Positions 32,612 to 40,937 of a DNA stretch of 64,000 nt are shown here, piece by piece. Each line of letters opens with the position of its first letter. The first letter of the stretch is position 1. Source of the DNA: Novosphingobium ovatum (GTDB lineage: Bacteria; Pseudomonadota; Alphaproteobacteria; Sphingomonadales; Sphingomonadaceae). A model generated the notes under the pieces. The model was not told where the DNA came from. It was given only the letters and a program-made list of their open reading frames with translations, and made no database searches. The stretch lies in contig NZ_JAAAPO010000001.1 in assembly GCF_009909235.1 (NCBI RefSeq), positions 558,001 through 622,000 of the forward strand. The letters are read 5' to 3'. Both the position numbers and the translations under genes were made by a program.

Positions 32612-34999
32612 TCAGCCGCGCAGCGCCAGCTTGACATATTCGGGCGTCAGCGGGATCCGGCGGATCGCTTTGCCCGTGGCGTCCAGAAAGGCCCCCGCAA
32701 TCGCCGGCGCGGCCAGCGCATTGGCGCTTTCCGATCCCTGTCCATAGATATCGCTGCCCGAAGCAGGGGCCAGAACCACCTTGAGTTCGGGCATTTCGGC
32801 CATGGTCAGGATCGGATAGCTTTGCCAATCCACGCTGGTGATCGCGCCTTGATCAAAGCGGACCTCTTCGTGCAGCGCGGCGCTGACGCCCATCAGACAG
32901 CCCGCCTGTGCCTGCCGTTTGAGCTGGAGCGGGTTGACCACGATGCCCGGGTCAACCACCAGCGTCATCCGTTCCACCCGGACCACGCCGGTGGCCGGGG
33001 TGACGGCGATATGCGCGGCGCAGGCCCAATAGCCATGATCGCGCAGCATCACCGAAACGCCGCGCCCGCGCAACACGCCTGTCCCGGCTTTGCCCGCCTT
33101 GGCGCGGGCCTTGGGTGCGGGCGCGGGTGAGGGGCGGCTGTCCCATGCCGCCTCGACACGCAGGCGTTCCAGCACCGCCCGGACACGCGGATCGGTGGCG
33201 TGGTCGATGCGGAATTGCAGGGCGTCGATACCGGCCAGTGCGGCTGCCTCGCTGATGGCCACTTCACGTGGGAAATTCTGCTGGAACTGGATCGGCGTGC
33301 GCATCGAATGGTCACGCAGACCCACGCGGATGGGCGATTCCTTTTCGCCGATCTGATAGGTGCCGCGCCCCGTTTCCAGCACGGCAGGTACCGCGCCATA
33401 CACCCATTGATCGGCGATATTCATCGATGTGGTGTGCAGTGGCGAGGGATTGGCCGGATGGGGCGCATCCATCGTCGGCAGCCCGGCAAGGAGAGCGCCG
33501 ATCGGCCGGTCATCCTGCATCGGCGGGCCGGAATGGATCGCCTCATAGGCGGCGATGCGGCCCTGTGCGTCCAGCGCGATGCGAATGTCGGCGGTCATGG
33601 GTGAGGATTGGGTGGACCATTGCATGTCATCGGCCCGCATCCATTGCACGCGCACCGGCACGCCCAGCGCCCGCGACAACAGCACCGCCTCGTCCTCGCT
33701 GCCCGCGTTGCCCCCGTTCGACCGCCCGAAATGGCCCGGCCCCGGATAGGTGCGGACCACCAGCTTGTCTTCGCCGATGCCCAGCATCAGCGCCAAGGCG
33801 CGGCGCAGGAACTGCGGGTTTTGCGTGTGGGTGTGCACCGTCACACTGCCATCGGGGCGCACATCAGCCAGCGATACCGTCGGGCCGATCGGGGCATGCT
33901 TCAGGAAAGGCACGAAATAGTTGGCACTGAGCTGTTTGACGCCCTGGGTGGCGGTCACATCGCCCTTGCTGGCGTTGCTCTTGTTGGCCTTGGTCTGCGA
34001 CCAGTCGACGCCCTTGCGCAGATGGTCTTGCAGGTGGTCCGATCCGGGCAGGCCTTTCCACTCGCTCCATTTGGTGTCGGCGGCAACGGCCATGGCGGCC
34101 TGCACCGCCTCCCATTCATTGGCCGAGGCCACCGCCAGCAGATTGCCCAGCCGCACCAGTTTGGCGCCGGGGAACAAGCTGGCGTCCAGCTTGCCCGGCG
34201 CGATCAGGGTCGATCCCAGCGTGGCCGGGTGGATGGTGCGGGCGTGCAGCATGCCGGGCAGCTTGACATCGCCCACCCACACCGTCTCGCCCGAAACCTT
34301 TGGCCGGATGATGGGGTTGGTCACGGGTTGGCCCACCACAGTATAGTCAGCCGGCTTTTTCAGTGGCGGGTTGCCCGTCACCACCAGACCGAACATGCTG
34401 GTCAACTCGCCCGCCACCGGGATGGTCAGGCGCAGATCCTTGCCCGCGACGATCTCGCCATAGCGGGCCTGCTGGCCGCCGCCACGGATCACGCCATCGG
34501 CCACGCTGACCTGCGCGCGCGGCACGCCAAAGCGCTCTGCCGCCAGTGTCAGCACAGCCTCGCGGGTATAGGCCGCCGCCTTGCGCAGATTGCCGCCCGC
34601 ATTGCGCAACAGGCCAAAGGTGCCGCCGCCATCGGGGGTGCGGTCGGTGTCGCCCGAGATGACCTGTGTGATCGCCTCGACCGGCACGCCCAATTCCTCG
34701 GCCAAGATCTGGCGGAAGGCGGTGTAGATCGAGCTTTGCCCGAAATCGCATTTGCCCGTGCGCAGCGTGATTGTGCTGTCGGCATGGATATCGATCCAGC
34801 TGGCCGGTTGCGTGGCGTCCAGCGCGTTGGCGGGCGCGGCATGGGCCGCCATCGGGCCAGCCAATCCCAAAGCCACCATCAAAACGCCGCTGGTGCCCAA
34901 AAAGCCCCGGCGGCTGAGCGCGGTCAGGCGCGCGCCGTGGATGTCGATGTCGATTGCGGCCGGCTGGGCCCCGCCAAATTGAAACAGTTGGCTGTTCAT
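32612..34999 (-). CDS. Molybdopterin-binding large subunit, isoquinoline 1-oxidoreductase (IorB) type
   Basis: The protein has about 795 residues. It carries an early twin-arginine-like signal (SRRGFLGTSGVLMVALGLAG), so it is probably exported folded with cofactor. Two halves show the aldehyde oxidase/xanthine dehydrogenase fold: GKCDFGQSSIYTAFRQIL in the first and PGPGHFGRSNGGNAGSEDE and GQGSESANALAAPAIAGA in the second, the last near the catalytic Glu. There is no FAD subunit; like IorAB it would pass electrons through the small Fe-S subunit to a cytochrome. Start: ATGs at 35002 and 34999 are adjacent, and GGAG spacing favours 34999. Confidence 0.88.
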   Translation of the reverse strand: MNSQLFQFGGAQPAAIDIDIHGARLTALSRRGFLGTSGVLMVALGLAGPMAAHAAPANALDATQPASWIDIHADSTITLRTGKCDFGQSSIYTAFRQILAEELGVPVEAITQVISGDTDRTPDGGGTFGLLRNAGGNLRKAAAYTREAVLTLAAERFGVPRAQVSVADGVIRGGGQQARYGEIVAGKDLRLTIPVAGELTSMFGLVVTGNPPLKKPADYTVVGQPVTNPIIRPKVSGETVWVGDVKLPGMLHARTIHPATLGSTLIAPGKLDASLFPGAKLVRLGNLLAVASANEWEAVQAAMAVAADTKWSEWKGLPGSDHLQDHLRKGVDWSQTKANKSNASKGDVTATQGVKQLSANYFVPFLKHAPIGPTVSLADVRPDGSVTVHTHTQNPQFLRRALALMLGIGEDKLVVRTYPGPGHFGRSNGGNAGSEDEAVLLSRALGVPVRVQWMRADDMQWSTQSSPMTADIRIALDAQGRIAAYEAIHSGPPMQDDRPIGALLAGLPTMDAPHPANPSPLHTTSMNIADQWVYGAVPAVLETGRGTYQIGEKESPIRVGLRDHSMRTPIQFQQNFPREVAISEAAALAGIDALQFRIDHATDPRVRAVLERLRVEAAWDSRPSPAPAPKARAKAGKAGTGVLRGRGVSVMLRDHGYWACAAHIAVTPATGVVRVERMTLVVDPGIVVNPLQLKRQAQAGCLMGVSAALHEEVRFDQGAITSVDWQSYPILTMAEMPELKVVLAPASGSDIYGQGSESANALAAPAIAGAFLDATGKAIRRIPLTPEYVKLALRG

Positions 35000-35517
35000 C
35001 ATGCGGCTCCTTGTGCCATCAGAACGGCGGCGCGATGCACGCCATCGCGGATCGCGGCATAGGAGCCGCAGCGGCACAGATGCGGCGAGGGGCCGGATTC
35101 GGTCAGGGCCTGCGCGATCTGGGCGTCGGTGGGCTTGGGGGTGTGTTCCAGCAGTTCGGTGACCTTGATCATCATGCCGAATTGGCAGATCCCGCATTGC
35201 GGCACCTGTTCGTCCACCCAGGCCTGCTGCACCGGATGCAATCGCGCCGGGTCAACCGGCACGCCCTTTTGCCGCGCCCAGCGGGCGGCCAGCCCGTCCA
35301 CAGTCGTCACCACCTTGCCCTCCAGCGCGGCGAGCGGCGTGACGCAGGCGCGGATTTCCTCGCCATCCAGCAGCACCGAACAGGCGCCGCATTGCGCCAG
35401 CCCACAGCCGAATTTCACCCCCATCACGCCCAATTCATCGCGCAGGACATAAATCAAGGGCGTGTCAGGCGACGATTTGACCTCGCGCTGTTGTCCGTTG
35501 ACGGTGATGGTTGCCAT
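34999..35517 (-). CDS. [2Fe-2S] small subunit, isoquinoline 1-oxidoreductase (IorA) type
   Basis: The protein has 172 residues with two Fe-S domains. The plant-ferredoxin-like cluster is in GCGLAQCGACSVLLDG. The alpha-helical cluster is in CGICQFGMM and LCRCGSY. It is the electron-transfer partner of the following Mo subunit, with which its stop codon overlaps. It has no signal peptide, so it would be co-exported with the twin-arginine tagged large subunit. The 268 bp upstream to the YaiI gene contain a GGCGGG-TTGG-CCCGCC hairpin without a T-run and no other feature. Confidence 0.9.
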   Translation of the reverse strand: MATITVNGQQREVKSSPDTPLIYVLRDELGVMGVKFGCGLAQCGACSVLLDGEEIRACVTPLAALEGKVVTTVDGLAARWARQKGVPVDPARLHPVQQAWVDEQVPQCGICQFGMMIKVTELLEHTPKPTDAQIAQALTESGPSPHLCRCGSYAAIRDGVHRAAVLMAQGAA

Positions 35518-35785
35518 GGTTTGCGTCTCCCGCGTGAGGCCGAGTGTTCAATAGGGGCGGGTTGGCCCGCCTGCTGTTGCCGCATTGGCCAAAGAGAGGC
35601 GTTTGCCACCCTGTGCCAACTGCCCTTGCGCGGCCGAGGCCCCACACGGGTGGTGGCGGCAGGATAAACCGGATGAGGCTTGCCGATTAGACGCCGATTT
35701 GTGATTGGATCTATGCAGCCTGCTCATGAATGGCGGCGCGCGGGCAACGGCATTCCAGCAAGGCCGGTCGGGCCGGGATTGCCCC

Positions 35786-36292
35786 TTAACGCGCGCCTGT
35801 CCGCGCCAGACGGACCAGCATCTCGTCCAGAGCGCTCAGGAACCGTGACCGGTCGGCCTTGGAAAAAGGCGCCGGGCCGCCGATCGCTTCACCCATGGCC
35901 CCGGCGCGCAGATCGGCCATGATCGCGCGCGTGGCGATTGCCCCGCCGATCGAGTTGGCGGTAAAAGGCTTGCCCGTGGGGCCCAGAACCCAAGCGCCCG
36001 CCTTGATCGCGCGGTCGGCCAGCAGGATGTCGGCAGTGATCACCACGCTGGCCGGGTCGCTGGCCTGCGCGATCCAGTCGTCGGCCGCATCAAAGGCATC
36101 GCTGACCACCACGCGCCGCACCAGCGGGTGATCAGGCACGCGCAGGGGGCGGTTGCTGACCACGGTCACCGGCACCTGATGCCGCAGCGCGACCTTGTAG
36201 ATCTCCTCCTTTACCGGGCAGGCATCGGCATCGACCAGCACATGCCGGTTGGCGGCTGGGGTAGGGGCGGTGGAGGCATCAGGGACGGTCAT
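35786..36292 (-). CDS. YaiI/YqxD-family protein (DUF188)
   Basis: The protein has 168 residues. The start is set at 36292 (MTVPDAS), which gives the normal length with a short N-terminal extension. The family signature VLVDADACPVKEEIYKVA is present, and the fold is PIN-domain-like: acidic residues near VVVSDAFDAADDWI and VITADILLADRAI fit a nuclease-type metal site. The biochemical function is not established in the family. The C-terminus is GPAPFSKADRSRFLSALDE, the usual end. It has no obvious operon partner. Confidence 0.88.
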   Translation of the reverse strand: MTVPDASTAPTPAANRHVLVDADACPVKEEIYKVALRHQVPVTVVSNRPLRVPDHPLVRRVVVSDAFDAADDWIAQASDPASVVITADILLADRAIKAGAWVLGPTGKPFTANSIGGAIATRAIMADLRAGAMGEAIGGPAPFSKADRSRFLSALDEMLVRLARTGAR

Positions 36293-36748
36293 CGGACAAG
36301 CTCTGGCATGGGGGCGTTGGGTGGGCGGGGCGCATCCGGGGCGGCGGGGCCTGTCGGGCATGCACCGCCCCCGTCCAGCGGGCAAGGTGCAATAGGCGTT
36401 CGGGGCCTTCACGCCATTCAAACAGGCAGCAGCCCGGGCAGGGGCAGATCGCATGGCTTGATTACGAATGCGTATTGGCCCGGAGCTTGACACGGGCGCT
36501 TTACACTTCTGCCGACAAAGTTTAATCAAATTAAAGAATCAGGATCGCTTGGGGGAGTGACATGTCAGGATACCGAGCGCCGCCGGGGAGGGCGGCCCTG
36601 TCGCTGTGCCAGATTGCGCGTCGCAACCTTCATGTCTGTGCCATTGGACGGCCGCGCCTTCGCAAAGAACACATGCGTTGAGGCAGGCCCTGTTTCCGTA
36701 AAATTTTAAATACCCCGCCGAATGGGGGAATGTGGAGGAGGAGTAAGC
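36293..36748. other. 456-bp intergenic region upstream of the second TonB receptor
   Basis: No gene is convincing here. The right half becomes AT-rich from about 36510, contains the 15-bp palindrome reported separately at 36521-36535, and ends with GGAGGAGGAG in front of the receptor ATG. It presumably holds the promoter of the TonB receptor and the promoter of the divergent yaiI-like gene. A TTGACA at 36488 has no acceptable -10 partner at normal spacing. Confidence 0.5.
36521..36535. promoter_or_regulatory. 15-bp palindrome TTTAAT-CAA-ATTAAA, candidate operator
   Basis: A perfect 6-bp inverted repeat with a 3-bp spacer stands in an otherwise GC-rich genome, about 215 bp upstream of the receptor start. 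It may be bound by the TetR protein encoded at the other end of the locus or by an unlinked sugar regulator. AT-rich palindromes are also more frequent by chance in promoter regions. Confidence 0.4.
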
Positions 36749-38986
36749 ATGAAAAGTATTCAACGCCTGAAATGGGCTTCGCTGGCCTGCACGGGGATGG
36801 TTGCCCTGATGTCGACCGGCACGGCATTCGCGGCCGACGCCCCGCCCGCAACCGCCGATGATATTGTCGTGACGGCCAGCCGCACCGCATCGTTCCTGTC
36901 CAAGACGCCTATCGCCATGACCGCCGTGACCGGCGAATCCTTGGCAAAGTCAGGTATCGTCAACCCGACCCAGCTTGATAGCGCCGTCCCCAACCTGACC
37001 ATCAACCGCAGCAATGGCGGCCTGCAGATCACCATTCGTGGCGTGACCTCGACCGACAATACCGAAAAGGGTGACCCCTCGGCCGCCTTTATGCTGAACG
37101 GCGTGTATATTGCGCGCCCGCAATCACAGGAAGTCGCCTTTTTCGACGTGGAGCGCGTCGAAGTTCTGCGCGGTCCGCAAGGCACGCTCTATGGCCGCAA
37201 CTCGACCGCGGGTGTGGTCAATGTCCTGAGCGCCAAGCCCAAGTTCCAGTTTGGCGGCTCGCTCGAAGCCTCCTATGGCAATTTTAACGCCTTCAACATG
37301 ACGGGCGTCATCAACGTTCCCATCTCCAGCACGTTGGCGATGCGCGCCGCTGTCAACTATGACCGGCGCAACAACTATGTCATTGATGGCAATCCGGGCG
37401 ACCACGTCAGCCTGAACCCCTTCAAGGACAATATTTCCGCGCGTCTGTCGCTGTTGTGGCAGCCCACCGATGCGCTCAGCTTTTATGTCGTGGGCGACTA
37501 TAGCAAGCTGAAGGGCGCGATGGACGCCACCGTGCCGCCCGGCAATTTCTATGGCAATATCATCACCGGGGCTCGTTCGACGTTTGAGGCGCCGACATTC
37601 CTCGATCGCACCAGCGCGGACTATCGCACGCTGAGCAATGTCCAGAACCAGCAAAGTCGCCGCAACAACGACGACAAGGGCGTGATGGGTGAAATCAATT
37701 ATGATTTGAGCCATGTGCGCCTGACCTATGTGGGATCTTACCGCCAGAATATCCGCGATGAAATCTACAACTACGCCAATGGCGCCGTTATGGCCTATTT
37801 CCCCGGCACCTATTGGCAGACGTCGCACGAATTGCGCGCGGCCTTGATCAACACTGGCCGGTTGCAGGCTCAGGTCGGCGGATACTATTTCGAGGAGCAG
37901 TCGAATATCACGCTGCACCTTTATAATCTGCTTGGGCCGAATCTGGACTACCTGTTCCTGCGCAACCCGACGATCGCGGTCAACAAGTCGGTGTTTGGTC
38001 AGGCGACCTATGCCCTGATGGACAACCTGAAGTTCACCGCCGGCGTGCGCTATTCCAGCGATACCAAGTCGCGCTATGGCTCGACCGCGATCGACAGCTA
38101 CACCTCGATCACCAATGCCTATCAGCTGGGCACGTTCCTGGGGCGTGCCACGCAGGAATCGACCGCTGCCAGGCGCACCTTCAGCAAGACCACCTGGCGC
38201 CTTGGCCTCGACTATACCACGCCTCTGGGTCTGGTGTTCGCCTCGGTTTCGACCGGGTACAAGGCGGGCGGCTTTAACGATGGCTGCGAAGTCGGCACCG
38301 GTCCGGGCTGTAATCAGCGTGCCAGCGCGTTGTATTATCAACCCGAAACGCTGACGGCCTATGAAGTGGGCGCAAAGCTGCGCTTCAGCCCGGCCATGCG
38401 CCTGAATGCCACGCTGTTCCATTATGACTATCAGGGCCTGCAACTCAGCCAGGCCGCCTATATCTGCGGTCCCAATGGCGATCTGTTGTGCCAGATCACG
38501 CGCAATGCCGCTTCGGCAAAGGTGGATGGCGTCGAACTGGATGCCGAATTGCGGCCTTCGGAAAACCTGTCGGTGCATCTGGCGGCCAACTATCTGGATG
38601 CGCATTATGCGCAGTTCGTGCCCGAGCCGGGCGTGAATTTTGCTGGCCGCCCGCTGGATCGCAGCCCCAAATGGACCGCCACCGTTGGCTTTGACTATGG
38701 CATGCCCGTGGGTGATGGCCGGTTGGTTCTGTCGGGGCAAACCCGCTTCAGCAGCCGCTATGAAATGGCTGATATGGCGACCTATGCCTATTTCTATCAG
38801 CCCGCCTATACCAAATCCGACCTGTCTCTGACCTATACCGCGCCCAAGGATCGGTATTTCGTCAGCGCCTATATCCACAACATCGAGAACAATGTGGTGG
38901 TGACCAATGCCACGGCCGGCTTCTTCGGGCTGGTCTCCTTTGGTGATCCCCAAGTCTTTGGCGCACGCGTTGGCGTGAAGTTCTGA
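36749..38986 (+). CDS. TonB-dependent outer-membrane receptor, glycoside-locus copy
   Basis: The protein has 745 residues. The start at 36749 has a strong GGAGGAGGAG. A signal peptide ends near AFAAD, followed by the TonB box-like DDIVVTASR and a plug (LRGPQGTLYGRNSTAGVVN). A barrel follows, closing on VGVKF with terminal Phe. Next come, on the same strand, a terminator, a Gfo/Idh/MocA dehydrogenase, an unknown protein and an MFS transporter. The substrate is therefore likely a glycoside or oligosaccharide rather than a siderophore. The strong terminator just downstream may give the receptor higher expression than the enzymes. Confidence 0.92.
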   Translation: MKSIQRLKWASLACTGMVALMSTGTAFAADAPPATADDIVVTASRTASFLSKTPIAMTAVTGESLAKSGIVNPTQLDSAVPNLTINRSNGGLQITIRGVTSTDNTEKGDPSAAFMLNGVYIARPQSQEVAFFDVERVEVLRGPQGTLYGRNSTAGVVNVLSAKPKFQFGGSLEASYGNFNAFNMTGVINVPISSTLAMRAAVNYDRRNNYVIDGNPGDHVSLNPFKDNISARLSLLWQPTDALSFYVVGDYSKLKGAMDATVPPGNFYGNIITGARSTFEAPTFLDRTSADYRTLSNVQNQQSRRNNDDKGVMGEINYDLSHVRLTYVGSYRQNIRDEIYNYANGAVMAYFPGTYWQTSHELRAALINTGRLQAQVGGYYFEEQSNITLHLYNLLGPNLDYLFLRNPTIAVNKSVFGQATYALMDNLKFTAGVRYSSDTKSRYGSTAIDSYTSITNAYQLGTFLGRATQESTAARRTFSKTTWRLGLDYTTPLGLVFASVSTGYKAGGFNDGCEVGTGPGCNQRASALYYQPETLTAYEVGAKLRFSPAMRLNATLFHYDYQGLQLSQAAYICGPNGDLLCQITRNAASAKVDGVELDAELRPSENLSVHLAANYLDAHYAQFVPEPGVNFAGRPLDRSPKWTATVGFDYGMPVGDGRLVLSGQTRFSSRYEMADMATYAYFYQPAYTKSDLSLTYTAPKDRYFVSAYIHNIENNVVVTNATAGFFGLVSFGDPQVFGARVGVKF

Positions 38987-38995
38987 ACCAAGCCT

Positions 38996-39031
38996 GGCCG
39001 GAAACCGCAACCACGGTTTCCGGCCTTTTTT
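38996..39031 (+). terminator. Strong rho-independent terminator after the TonB receptor
   Basis: A perfect 12-bp stem GGCCGGAAACCG / CGGTTTCCGGCC with a 6-base loop (CAACCA) is followed by TTTTTT. It begins 10 bp after the receptor stop and separates the receptor from the downstream metabolic genes. Confidence 0.93.
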
Positions 39032-39052
39032 CATAATGAAAGTGGCACTGAT

Positions 39053-40093
39053 ATGACCCAACCAATTGGCGTTGGCATCGCGGGCACGGGCATGGCTTTT
39101 CAGGCGATACATGCCCGCACACTGGCTGGTTTGGCCGACCAATTCGCCATCACCGCTGTTTGGGACCCAGACGCCAGCCGGGCGCAACAGGCCGCTGATT
39201 GGCTGGGCGCACGCGCAACGGCCAGTTGCGAAGAGCTGTTTGCCGATCCGTCCGTCGACGTGGCCGTCATCGCCAGTCCCGCGCGTTTCCATGCCGAACA
39301 GGCCTTGGTGGCGATACGCGCCGGCAAACGCGCCGTCCTTGTGGAAAAGCCCTTGTGCCTGACCAATGCGGAGGCTCAGACCATCGCCGCAGAGGCAGAA
39401 AAGCACGGCACCGCGTTGCTGGTGGGGACCATGCATGCCTTTGATCCGGCATGGATCGCGGCCAGACAGGCGGTGCAGGGCAGCGATTTTGCGCCAGACC
39501 TGATCCGTTCCACCATCATCTTGCCACCCAATGCCCAATTCGAACATTGGGCCACCGAACCCTTGGTCCCGGCAACAGCGGCCGGGGCTTCGCCCATGTC
39601 GATGGCGCCAGATGACTTGATGCGTCTGTGTGTGCTGGAATTGGCCATTCATGACCTGCCGCTAGTGCGCGCGCTGTTGCCGTCTGATGGTCCCGTCACG
39701 GTTTTGGCGGCACGTTTTCGTCAGCCCTTTGGTTATGCCATTGCCTTGCGCGTCGGCGATACTCTGGTCGACATCTCGGGGGTGATCCACGGCCATTGGC
39801 AAACCGATTGGACGCTGGAGGCGCAGGGGCCGCAAGGCGCATTGCAGGTGGAGTTCACGCCCTCCTTTGTCTCGGCAGGGTCTGGGCGGATGCAGTGGGA
39901 TGGGGCGGCGGGCACCCATGTGCACCTGCCGTCTGACACCAACGGCTATGCCGAACAATGGCATGCCATCGCGCGCATGCTGAACGGGACGCAGGCTCTG
40001 CCCAGCCCGGTAGAGGTCGCCAAGGATTTCGCATTTGCCCATGCCATCGCCGAGCAGGCCGCCCGCATGGTGACCGAGGAGACTGTCGCATGA
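39053..40093 (+). CDS. Gfo/Idh/MocA-family NAD(P)-dependent oxidoreductase
   Basis: The protein has 346 residues. The N-terminal Rossmann motif is VGIAGTGMAFQAIHA and the conserved EKP lysine is in AVLVEKPLCLTN. The C-terminal alpha/beta domain is typical but has LELAIHDLPL in place of the more usual D/H-rich helix. Family members oxidise or reduce sugar hydroxyls, often at C3 of a glycoside. The gene is coupled to the next one by an ATGA overlap. With the DUF1080 and TIM-barrel genes further along, a role as 3-keto-sugar dehydrogenase is reasonable. Confidence 0.88.
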   Translation: MTQPIGVGIAGTGMAFQAIHARTLAGLADQFAITAVWDPDASRAQQAADWLGARATASCEELFADPSVDVAVIASPARFHAEQALVAIRAGKRAVLVEKPLCLTNAEAQTIAAEAEKHGTALLVGTMHAFDPAWIAARQAVQGSDFAPDLIRSTIILPPNAQFEHWATEPLVPATAAGASPMSMAPDDLMRLCVLELAIHDLPLVRALLPSDGPVTVLAARFRQPFGYAIALRVGDTLVDISGVIHGHWQTDWTLEAQGPQGALQVEFTPSFVSAGSGRMQWDGAAGTHVHLPSDTNGYAEQWHAIARMLNGTQALPSPVEVAKDFAFAHAIAEQAARMVTEETVA

Positions 40094-40914
40094 CTAGCGA
40101 TGCAACGCCCAAACACATCGCAATCCTTAGCGCAGACGGGGTCTGGGGCCGTGCATGTGTCGCGTCTTTCCCGCGCAGTCTGCGCCTTGCCGAACAGGTC
40201 ACGCCAGGCCTCGATCTGGTCATTGTCGAGGGCGGGCAGGACTGGACCGCACCGACCGCACACGCCATCCAGAGCGGCACCGGGCACATCCTTGTGGTGG
40301 ATCCGGGGCTGGTGCCCATGGCCGCCATCGAGACATTGATCGCGCTGGCCGACGCCCAAGGCGCCCATGTGCAACTGGTGTCCGCTTTGGCCGACACGGC
40401 CGCCGTGGCACAATTGCGCGGGCTGCTGACCCAGGACCATGGCGAGATTGTCATTCACGCCACACCTGACCGCAACGACAGCGCGCTTGTGGCGGTGTTG
40501 CTGCGCCAATTGTGGCTGGCGCGGGCACTGGGGCTGGACGTGTCGGGCATGGCAACCATCGGCCGCACCGCCGCCAGCTTCATCATCGAAGGCAAAGCGG
40601 CACGCGGCGGCGCAGAGCATGTGCTGCGCCTGACCGGTGCGGCAAGTTCGCGCCATTGCGCCATGCATCTGACCGCATTTGCTCCAGAGGCTACGCTGCG
40701 GCTGGCGTGGCAAGGCGGCGCCGACGCGCGCCCGGTAGACCTGTCGGTCGCTGACAGCCAGGGCCTGCGCCAATTGCCTGCCATCCACCACGGCGGATTT
40801 CGCCAGGCCCTGCTTGCTGCGCTGGACGGCGCCGAGGCTCCGTCCGCCAGCCTTGATCTGGCAACATTGGCGCAAGACTTGGCTTGTGCGCATACGCTGC
40901 TGGGCACGGGCTGA
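40090..40914 (+). CDS. Uncharacterised protein coupled to the Gfo/Idh/MocA gene
   Basis: I cannot assign this 274-residue protein. Its ATG overlaps the previous stop (ATGA). The N-terminal half has alternating hydrophobic strands (HIAILSADGVWG, GLDLVIVEGG, GHILVVDPGLVP, EIVIHATPDRND). This suggests a Rossmann-like alpha/beta fold, but there is no GxGxxG, no EKP and no recognisable active site. The C-terminal half is Ala/Leu-rich with scattered His (HHGGF, SSRHCAMHL). It could be a degenerate second Gfo/Idh subunit or a novel partner. No signal peptide or membrane segment is visible. Confidence 0.6.
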   Translation: MTSDATPKHIAILSADGVWGRACVASFPRSLRLAEQVTPGLDLVIVEGGQDWTAPTAHAIQSGTGHILVVDPGLVPMAAIETLIALADAQGAHVQLVSALADTAAVAQLRGLLTQDHGEIVIHATPDRNDSALVAVLLRQLWLARALGLDVSGMATIGRTAASFIIEGKAARGGAEHVLRLTGAASSRHCAMHLTAFAPEATLRLAWQGGADARPVDLSVADSQGLRQLPAIHHGGFRQALLAALDGAEAPSASLDLATLAQDLACAHTLLGTG

Positions 40915-40937
40915 GCGATGTGAGGGGAGGGGAAACA

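Noticed and set aside
35556..35571. GGCGGG-TTGG-CCCGCC hairpin as a terminator
   Set aside because: No T-run, and it lies upstream rather than downstream of the IorA gene.
36488..36507. TTGACA followed by TACACT as a sigma-70 promoter
   Set aside because: The spacing is about nine bases, far below the 16-18 needed.
37124..39652. 842-codon open frame antisense to the TonB receptor and Gfo/Idh gene
   Set aside because: It is low in recognisable motifs and spans two well-supported opposite-strand genes and the terminator between them.
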